Assembly: GCA_016183655.1 (NCBI GenBank)
Contig: JACPEH010000027.1
Coordinates: forward strand, 115,126-179,125
Reading direction: 5' to 3'
DNA from: Rhodocyclales bacterium
GTDB lineage: Bacteria; Pseudomonadota; Gammaproteobacteria; Burkholderiales; Rhodocyclaceae
DNA length: 64,000 bases
A program made the translations under genes and the position numbers. The notes under the pieces were generated by a model that worked only from the letters and a program-made list of their open reading frames with translations, did no database searches and was not told the origin of the DNA. Numbering within the stretch: the first letter of the stretch is position 1; each line of letters begins with the position of its first letter. Positions 56,765-64,000 of this stretch are shown here, piece after piece.

Positions 56765-57208
56765 ATGCACATCTGGGTCGATGCCGACGCCTGCCCTGTC
56801 GTCATCAAGGAAATCCTCTTTCGCGCCGCCGAGCGCACCAAGCTGCCGCTGACGCTGGTCGCCAACCAGTGGCTGAAGACGCCGCCGCTGCCGAACATCC
56901 GCAGCGTGCAGGTGCCGAAGGGCTTCGACGTCGCCGACAAGCACATCGCCGACCAGGTCGAGGCCGGCGACCTGGTCATCACCGCCGACATCCCGCTCGC
57001 CGCCGCCGTCGTCGACAAGGGCGCCACCGCAATCAACCCGCGCGGCGAGCGCTACACCCCGGAAAACATCCGGCAGGCGCTGGACCTGCGCAACTTCATG
57101 GAAAGCCTGCGCAACAGCGGCGTCGAAACCGGCGGCCCGCCCGCCTTCAGCCAGGCCGACCGGCAGGCCTTCGCCAACTCGTTGGACCGGTTGCTGGCGA
57201 AGCGGTGA
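56765..57208 (+). CDS. yaiI: YaiI/YqxD (UPF0178) family protein
   Basis: A 147-residue protein of the UPF0178 family, which has a PIN-like nuclease fold. The N-terminal [16 protein letters not shown] is the family signature, with acidic residues Asp5 and Asp7, and the later [17 protein letters not shown] and [12 protein letters not shown] blocks match. Function is unknown, presumably a nuclease. ATG 56765 was taken although the open frame extends upstream over ylqF. Confidence 0.92.
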   Translation: MHIWVDADACPVVIKEILFRAAERTKLPLTLVANQWLKTPPLPNIRSVQVPKGFDVADKHIADQVEAGDLVITADIPLAAAVVDKGATAINPRGERYTPENIRQALDLRNFMESLRNSGVETGGPPAFSQADRQAFANSLDRLLAKR

Positions 57209-57221
57209 GGTCTGGGCGATG

Positions 57222-57321
57222 CTTCGATACGCGCTTCGCGCTACTCAGCACGAACGGGTATCTGGATTTTCATTGCCCACTCCGTTCGTCCTGAGTAGCT
57301 CGCAACGCGAGCGTATCGAAG
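57222..57321. repeat. Large inverted repeat (dispersed palindromic element)
   Basis: The arm 57222-57257 (starting CTTCGATACGC and ending CACGAACGG) is largely complementary to 57282-57321 (CCGTTCGTCCTGAGT ... GCGTATCGAAG). It fills the space between yaiI and the convergent prfC, so it could act as a bidirectional terminator. Similar CTGAG and TCGAAGG units occur near 40150 and 62720. Confidence 0.75.
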
Positions 57322-57328
57322 GACAGAC

Positions 57329-58915
<1,587 letters not shown>

Positions 58916-59040
58916 GGCGATGCTTCTGCGGGAGAAAGAGGAACAAGCGGGATCAAGGGCCGCGATTATACCCGTGTCGCCGAACTAAGCTGCGGATTTG
59001 AAAGGGCATCCGCAAGGCGCCGTCGCCGTAGCGAAACGGT

Positions 59041-60435
59041 TCACTGCTCGTCGGCGAGGCGCTGCAAACCGGCGGCGGCGGACGCCTCGCCAAACGCCTT
59101 GTCCGCCACGCCGTTCGCGTCAAGCTTGAAGACGATCAGCCCCTGGTTTGCACGGGGGCCGTGAACCGTCCCGGCGACATAGATTTCATCGCTGTCCGAA
59201 ACCGCCAGGCCGGATGCCATGGGGTAGTGCGGCTGCTCAAGGCTGACCGCTCCCGCCTCGCCGAAGGACGGGTCCACCGAGCCGTCCGCGTTCAGCCGGA
59301 CCACCACGATGGCGGCCGGGGACCGCTCGCTGGCCAGCCGGACCCCGAGCAGGACGATCTTGCCGTCCCGCTGGGTTTTCACCGCTTTCAAGGCCGAGAC
59401 CCAAGGGAGGCTGACGATTCCTCCCGCACCAAACGCGGGGTCGAGCTTGCCGGCGTCGGTGTAACGCATGGCCACGCCAATTTGACGGTATTTCTTGTCG
59501 GATTGACGTTGACGCATGTCGCCAACAAGCAGGATCGCCTGATCCGGCTGGATGGCAATCGACCCCGCCCGTGAATCGCCCCGAAGATCGAAGAGCACCT
59601 TCCCGGCCTGACCGAAAGACGGGTCCAGCTTCCCGCCGGCATCGAGTCGCAACAGCGCGATGGCGCTCGACGCACGCCCCGTATTCGCCCGCCCGGCGAC
59701 AACCAGGCGCCCGGCAACATCCTGCTTGACCGCATAGGCGATATCCTCGGAAGCCCGGCCGAGCCGGATGATGACTTTCCCCTTGTCGCCGAATAGCGGA
59801 TCCAGGCGCCCGTCGGGCAGATAACGGACGATGGCAAAGTCGTATCGGCTACCCAGCCAGGCGGGCTGCGTGGAGCCCCCAGCCGCGACGATCTTCTCGT
59901 CACCCTGCACCGTCACGTCGTGGGCCAGGTCGATCGATTTCCCCAGCTCGGTGCTGGTCCAGCCGCGATCATCCAGGCTCGTATCCAGGCGGCCGTCCGG
60001 GAGAAAGCGCATCAACAGGAATCCGCCGCCGGCGATCCGGGCGGTTTTCGCCATGCCGGCGACGACGATCCGGCCGTCCGGCTGAATGCTCAGGGCCTGC
60101 GAAATCAGTTCGGTGATCGAGGCAACCGTACCGTCCGCACCGATCAACGCCTCGCCATTCTTGCCGAAGGAGCGATCGACCTGTCCGTTGGGACGGAACC
60201 GGAACAGGGCCACTCTCCATTGCCGGCCTTCGAAAGCCGCCGCGACGATCAGTTTCCCTTCCTTCGAAATCGCAATCTTCGGACTGTCCGCCCGGACCAT
60301 CATCGGGATCTTGATGACGCCGGCGGGCGATTCACGCTCCGATTGCAGTTCGAGCGCATGCGAGCCGGCCGCCAGAATGGTGCCAACGGCGAAGATGAAC
60401 AGTCGAGGCAGGAAGCCGCTGCGTAAGCTAGCCAT
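59041..60435 (-). CDS. Secreted delta-60-repeat beta-propeller protein
   Basis: A 464-residue exported protein. The signal peptide (LFIFAVGTILAAGSHA, cleavage near residue 28) is followed by seven delta-60 repeats of ~55 residues. Each has DGKIVVAG-like and RxxxDGxLDxSFGxxG-like sequences (for example DGRIVVAGMA and LPDGRLDTSLD; DGKIVLLGV and LNADGSVDPSFGEAG). This architecture predicts a beta-propeller. Function is unknown. GGGAGGTG lies close upstream of the start. It is monocistronic. Confidence 0.85.
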   Translation of the reverse strand: MASLRSGFLPRLFIFAVGTILAAGSHALELQSERESPAGVIKIPMMVRADSPKIAISKEGKLIVAAAFEGRQWRVALFRFRPNGQVDRSFGKNGEALIGADGTVASITELISQALSIQPDGRIVVAGMAKTARIAGGGFLLMRFLPDGRLDTSLDDRGWTSTELGKSIDLAHDVTVQGDEKIVAAGGSTQPAWLGSRYDFAIVRYLPDGRLDPLFGDKGKVIIRLGRASEDIAYAVKQDVAGRLVVAGRANTGRASSAIALLRLDAGGKLDPSFGQAGKVLFDLRGDSRAGSIAIQPDQAILLVGDMRQRQSDKKYRQIGVAMRYTDAGKLDPAFGAGGIVSLPWVSALKAVKTQRDGKIVLLGVRLASERSPAAIVVVRLNADGSVDPSFGEAGAVSLEQPHYPMASGLAVSDSDEIYVAGTVHGPRANQGLIVFKLDANGVADKAFGEASAAAGLQRLADEQ

Positions 60436-60722
60436 GTCACCTCCCAGGCGTTTGAACCCGAATTGAATTGATATGCCGAGCCCCGGCGCGCGTCAAGGTC
60501 GAATGGTGCGCGGCACTCCCGCACGGTGCTGCGCCGGGGTTGTCGGATCAGGCAGAAGCCTCGGCGGACAAAGGGTGCGGGCGGCTCATTGGACTACCCG
60601 CCGCCCAACCTTCTCCCCGGGGGAGGAGGTGGCCACGGTTTTCATGCCCTTTGGCGACATCGTGTTAATCTCCCCAGCAAATAGAGGGTTATCAGCCCCA
60701 CGCAATTGAAAGGTCCCCAACG
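60436..60722. other. Divergent intergenic region before the DISM-GGDEF gene
   Basis: The left end is AT-rich with a TATCAATT-like stretch (about 60463-60474) for the minus-strand delta-60 gene. An inverted repeat CCCCGGCGC (about 60482-60490) / GCGCCGGGG (about 60530-60538) follows. The right end near 60660-60690 is AT-rich and must carry the promoter of the GGDEF gene. No coding gene is apparent. Confidence 0.4.
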
Positions 60723-62450
60723 ATGCGCCGCCTGACGGCCGCCTTCAGACGCCTGCTGTTCGCCGCCTGCCTGCTCGCCGGCGGCACGCCCGCAAGCGCA
60801 ATCCCCCCGCTCCCGCTGCACGAGATCGCCCCGAACCAGGCGCTCGGCACGCAGGCTGCCTACCTCAAGGAAAGCAGCACACCGCTCACCCTCGCCAAGG
60901 CCGCCGCCGAACGCGCCGCCGGCCGCTTCACCGCGTCGGACGCCCCCATCCTCGCCTTCGGCATCGGCTCGGCGCCGGTGTGGATTCATTTGGGAATCGC
61001 CAATCCCGGACCGGAAGCACAACTGCGCCGCCTGCTGATCGAGAACACCTGGCAGGACCGCATCGACATCCATTTCGTCGGCCCCGACGGGCAGAGCGAA
61101 AGCCACCGCGTCGGCGACACCCGGCCGTTTGCCGAGCGCCCAGTCGCCAGCCGCTTCTTCGCCGCCGACCACCGCTTCGCCCCCGGCACCACCGACATCT
61201 ACCTGCGTGTGGAGAGCGCCGACCCGATCGTCCTGCCGCTCTTCCTCGGCCCACCGCAAGCCATCGCCGAGCGCGAGCAGAAGCAGGGCTACCGCTATGG
61301 TTTCCTCTACGGCTACCTGCTGGCGCTGCTCGCCTACAACCTGCTGCTCTTCGTCGCGCTGCGCGACAAGCGGCAGCTCTCCTACGCCGGCTACATCGCC
61401 ATGTTCGTGCTGGCCAACGTCGCCTACACCGGGCACGGCTTCGCGCACCTCTGGGGCGAGCACGTCGCGCTGCAGCGCTGGGTCATCCCGACGCTGATGA
61501 TGGCCTTCTCGGCCAGCGGCCTCGTCTTCGCCCGCTACTTCCTCGACACTCCGGAGCATTTCCCGCGCGCGCACAAGGCGATGTTGTGGAGCGGCAGCGG
61601 CTTCCTCGCCGCCTACGCGCTGTCGCTCGTCGTTTCCGACAACCAGGCCGGCGCCATCCTGATCGCCTTCGTCGCCACCAACCTGTTCTCGCTGGCGATG
61701 CCGGTGCTGGGCGTCGCCGCCGTCGTCGCCGGCCACCGCTTCTCCCGCTACTTCCTGTTCGCCACGCTGGCCTCGGCGATCGGCGCCGCCGTCACCGCGC
61801 TCTCGGTGCTCGGGCTGATTGCCTACAGCGACCTGCGCTACCGCGCCGTCGAGATCGGCATGCTGATCGACGCGACGCTGCTGGCGCTGGCGCTCGGCAG
61901 CCAGTTCCGCTCGCTGAAGGCGGAGCGCGCCCTCGCCCAGCGCCTGGCCGCGCGCGACCCGCTCACCGACCTCTACAACCGCCGCTCCTTCCTCGAACAG
62001 GCGCGGCCGCTGTGGAGCGCCGCCCGCCGCCACGCGCGCGAGCTGTCGCTGATCATGGTCGACATCGACCGCTTCAAGTCGATCAACGACACCCACGGCC
62101 ACGCCGCCGGCGACGACGCGATCGTCGCCGTGGCCCAGGCACTGAACGCCTCGGTACGCGCCGAAGACATCGTCGCCCGCTGGGGCGGCGAGGAATTCCT
62201 CGTGCTGCTGCCGGACACCCCGCTCGACGCCGCCGTCGCGCTCGCCGAGCGCCTGCGCCGGACGATCGAGGACACCCGCCTGCCGATGGCCGACGGCGAA
62301 CTCCGCTTCACCGTCAGCCTCGGCGTCGCCAACAGCGAGGGCAAGGAAAGCCTCGACCGCCTGATCACCGCGGCCGACCACTTCCTCTACCAGTCGAAGC
62401 ACCGGGGGCGGAACCAGGTCAGCTCCGAGCTGGCCGGCGCAACGGCCTGA
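60723..62450 (+). CDS. 7TM-DISM diguanylate cyclase
   Basis: A 575-residue c-di-GMP synthase. A signal peptide (residues 1-26, ending PASA) is followed by an extracellular DISM domain (about 55-175), seven membrane segments (about 190-385; RYGFLYGYLLALLAYN opens the first) and a GGDEF domain (about 410-570). The active site is GGEEF at residues 488-492 with an inhibitory RxxD (RAED) before it. DISM-domain proteins commonly sense carbohydrate-like ligands. It is the third GGDEF protein in the window. Confidence 0.93.
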   Translation: MRRLTAAFRRLLFAACLLAGGTPASAIPPLPLHEIAPNQALGTQAAYLKESSTPLTLAKAAAERAAGRFTASDAPILAFGIGSAPVWIHLGIANPGPEAQLRRLLIENTWQDRIDIHFVGPDGQSESHRVGDTRPFAERPVASRFFAADHRFAPGTTDIYLRVESADPIVLPLFLGPPQAIAEREQKQGYRYGFLYGYLLALLAYNLLLFVALRDKRQLSYAGYIAMFVLANVAYTGHGFAHLWGEHVALQRWVIPTLMMAFSASGLVFARYFLDTPEHFPRAHKAMLWSGSGFLAAYALSLVVSDNQAGAILIAFVATNLFSLAMPVLGVAAVVAGHRFSRYFLFATLASAIGAAVTALSVLGLIAYSDLRYRAVEIGMLIDATLLALALGSQFRSLKAERALAQRLAARDPLTDLYNRRSFLEQARPLWSAARRHARELSLIMVDIDRFKSINDTHGHAAGDDAIVAVAQALNASVRAEDIVARWGGEEFLVLLPDTPLDAAVALAERLRRTIEDTRLPMADGELRFTVSLGVANSEGKESLDRLITAADHFLYQSKHRGRNQVSSELAGATA

Positions 62451-62810
62451 GAACGACGACGACCCGCCGCCGTGAAGGATTTGCGCTATCGGGATGGCGC
62501 AGCGGTAACGAACCGGCCGCCCCCGCCGCCTCGGCGGCACGCAAGCGGCAAGACGGCAAAGCCGATCCCCCTCGAATTCCTAGTAGTCAGTCAACTCGAA
62601 TCCGGTTGATGTAACCCCCGTCATTCCGGGCTTGACCCGGAATCCAGGTGGTAGGCTCGTACGTCGGCAGGGCAAGTGTTTGCGAGTTTTTCCTGGATTC
62701 CGGCGCGGGCTTAGCCCGGCCTGCCCTGAGCTTGTCGAAGCCTGCCCTGAGCTTGTCGAAGGGGGGGCCGGAATGACGAACCTATCCATCCGTTCCAACA
62801 TGACTGACTA
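62451..62810. repeat. Palindromic repeat composite, 360 bases without a gene
   Basis: Outer arms CGTCATTCCGG (about 62619-62629) and CCGGAATGACG (about 62768-62778) enclose a second pair, CCGGAATCCAGG and CCTGGATTCCGG. Between them a 21-base unit containing CTGAGCTTGTCGAAG is perfectly duplicated in tandem (62720-62740, 62741-62761). This is a nested repeat of the dispersed family also seen near 23450, 40150 and 57222. Confidence 0.75.
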
Positions 62811-63125
62811 CTAGGGCGCCAACGAACGAGGCAACGTTGTCCCCGACTCCGGCGCCGGGCGCGGTGCCTTCAGGTCGCAAGGCTTCTTCTGCGTTGCAGT
62901 GGGGTGCTCGGCCCCGAGATGCTGATCTTTCATCGCCCCGTAAACCGTGGCAAGCACCGGAGCGTCGGCGCTGCCCTGGCGCGCCGGCGACGGCTGAACC
63001 TGGGTATGTTCAACCCAGCAGTCCTGCGGCACCGGCGGCGTTGCGGCGACCGCGGGGGCCTCACTCCGTGCGCTCTGGAGCACACCGGCCAGCGCTACGG
63101 CAATGGCGATACGACCTACCTTCAT
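62811..63125 (-). CDS. Small secreted hypothetical protein
   Basis: A 104-residue protein with a plausible signal peptide (MKVGRIAIAVALAGVLQSARS) and two cysteines in the mature part (DCWVEH and KPCDLK) that could form a disulfide. The rest is Pro/Ala/Gln-rich and of low complexity. A weak Shine-Dalgarno (GGTGG) lies nine bases before ATG 63125. The longer open frame upstream is not supported by codon character. Family unknown; translation is likely but not certain. Confidence 0.45.
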   Translation of the reverse strand: MKVGRIAIAVALAGVLQSARSEAPAVAATPPVPQDCWVEHTQVQPSPARQGSADAPVLATVYGAMKDQHLGAEHPTATQKKPCDLKAPRPAPESGTTLPRSLAP

Positions 63126-63327
63126 CACAGCGGCCACCTTTCCCTTCTTCCCCAGTACAGACCGCGAAACGGGAGGCGAAGTTCTGCCCGCGGCGACTAC
63201 GCTGGGAAGCGGCTGCGGTTGTATCGGAGGTTGGCTGCGAAGCAGGGAACGTCGGCCGGGGCGGCAGGAGAAGGCCGAGGGGGAAACTGTCGGGGGGCAA
63301 CGTAGAGGTAGCCTGCACTGCGCGGCT

Positions 63328-63846
63328 TTATCGCGCAGCGCCCGAGTTGACTGCCGGGTTATGCCTGCTGAACCAATGCGAGATAGCGAAATACAAGCCA
63401 ACACCCAAAAGGCCGCTGTATAGACAGAATTTGTGAAGCACCTCGACGGATAGGAAACCAAGGAATGGGTTGGTTAGCGTGAACGGTGAAAACGGTTCAA
63501 CATCGGCGTGCATTACGCTATCAAGTAGCACATGACTGAGCGAACCAATAAACGCACTGATGATTGCGACTGGCCAACTGATTGGTAAGTGGCGAGCCTG
63601 ACCAGTGAAGCGGAGGCCAAACTCGGCGGCGTACTTTCCAGTAAGTGCAGAACCTATGCCGATGAGAGTTGCGCCAATGTAGGTGTGCGAAAAGCCATGC
63701 AAGTGGCCCTCTCCGGTGAGAAGAACGACTAGGGGTTGGATGTCCATGATGATTTGCGCCCAACCAAAGACCATGAGCGAAAAGCTTCCCTGGAGAAGCG
63801 CCTTCACCAATAAGCCTGGGCCCATGTGGAACGGAGTAAATGGCAC
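63328..63846 (-). CDS. YdjM/DUF457-like membrane-bound metal-dependent hydrolase
   Basis: A 172-residue multi-pass membrane protein. The N-terminal PFTPFHMGPG, the GWAQIIMDIQPL segment, HTYIGATLIG and LSHVLLDSVMHADVEPFSP match the family of membrane-bound putative hydrolases with conserved His/Asp metal ligands. GTG 63846 has AAGGA six bases upstream and begins MPFTPFH; a TTG two codons earlier is a poorer start. GC content is visibly lower than in the rest of the window, suggesting acquisition. A group II intron ends about 20 bases upstream, so it must use a promoter in or from the intron side. Cellular function is unknown. Confidence 0.75.
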   Translation of the reverse strand: MPFTPFHMGPGLLVKALLQGSFSLMVFGWAQIIMDIQPLVVLLTGEGHLHGFSHTYIGATLIGIGSALTGKYAAEFGLRFTGQARHLPISWPVAIISAFIGSLSHVLLDSVMHADVEPFSPFTLTNPFLGFLSVEVLHKFCLYSGLLGVGLYFAISHWFSRHNPAVNSGAAR

Positions 63847-63864
63847 GGTCAATCCTTAGGCATA

Positions 63865-64000
63865 ATCGGGATAGGAGAAGCCCTCACGGGCTCCCCCTCC
63901 CACACCACCGGACGTACGGGTCACGTATCCGGCGGTTCGATGAATTGAATTCCTACCGTGGCGCAAGGCTGGGTAGTCCCATGGTTTCGAAGAAGGCTAA
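63865..64000 (-). mobile_element. Group II intron, 3' end (domains V-VI), cut by window edge
   Basis: Reading on the minus strand from 64000, non-coding sequence leads into a hairpin at about 63937-63903 with a stem ACCGCCGGA ... TCCGGTGGT and a short loop, the catalytic domain V shape. A second hairpin (about 63902-63868, GGGAGGGGGAGCCC with GGGCTTCTCCTATCCC) is a domain VI-like helix with an unpaired A. It ends in CCCGAT, a typical AY intron end. The intron ORF would lie beyond the right edge. I recall this ending from many bacterial introns, so the identification is knowledge-based. Confidence 0.78.

Overview
The window is GC-rich, densely packed DNA from a betaproteobacterium, most likely a member of the Rhodocyclales. 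This rests on gene content and order, not on a database search: the scpA-trpS-M50-yciO-rnm operon, a gcvTHP operon under a tandem glycine riboswitch, a PHA phasin, and a very large set of PAS/GGDEF/hybrid-kinase signalling genes. No rRNA, tRNA or CRISPR array was found.

Layout. 1-3985: leftward housekeeping operon (rnm, yciO, site-2 protease, trpS, scpA; scpA runs off the left edge). 4091-4838: bacterioferritin and its ferredoxin Bfd, with a Fur box in front of bfd. 4956-9795: glycine cleavage operon gcvT-gcvH-gcvP behind a tandem glycine riboswitch, with a second terminator-like hairpin between gcvH and gcvP. 9909-10238: cupin. 10575-19282: an accessory efflux block (divergent NodT-type outer-membrane lipoprotein, TetR regulator, membrane-fusion protein, RND pump, SDR, MFS pump) with two copies of the same operator geometry; it abuts a 3-hydroxybutyrate dehydrogenase remnant that is truncated at both ends. 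19963-21417: PAS-PAS-GGDEF. 21601-23486: a cobalamin riboswitch driving a 49-residue peptide and a radical SAM/SPASM enzyme, the most unusual locus here and probably a ribosomally made, post-translationally modified peptide (RiPP). 23486-25286: LysR and ferredoxin-NADP reductase. 25697-28969: a QseE-QseG-QseF-type two-component system, followed by a bactofilin behind a sigma-54-like element.

30047-31278: a compact cassette (GcvR-like ACT protein, Cys-containing stand-alone lipoyl domain, small membrane protein, small acidic protein), then ettA. 33296-35214: small secreted or unknown proteins. 35498-36161: phasin behind a consensus sigma-70 promoter. 36300-41744: arginase family, PAP2, rlhA, slyX, YitT, YaeQ. 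41938-55822: a signalling cluster (Cache-GGDEF, Cys-rich small protein, REC-HD-GYP, two large hybrid kinases with receiver and Hpt domains, a hemerythrin-kinase fusion, and a convergent receiver-ATPase protein). The three kinases share a C-terminal module that I cannot name. 55837-58915: ylqF, yaiI, prfC. 59041-62450: delta-60-repeat protein and 7TM-DISM-GGDEF protein. 62451-62810: palindromic intergenic repeats. 62811-63846: a small secreted protein and a YdjM-like membrane protein of visibly lower GC. From 63865 to the right edge: the 3' end of a group II intron on the minus strand.

How parts fit. Glycine metabolism is represented twice (riboswitch-controlled gcvTHP and a GcvR-like ACT protein). 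Cyclic-di-GMP turnover is represented by three GGEEF cyclases, all with an RxxD inhibitory site, and one HD-GYP phosphodiesterase beside the kinase cluster. Two metabolite riboswitches use visible terminator switching. Gene starts were chosen from Shine-Dalgarno spacing and family length. Functions are by family recognition from the sequence alone.
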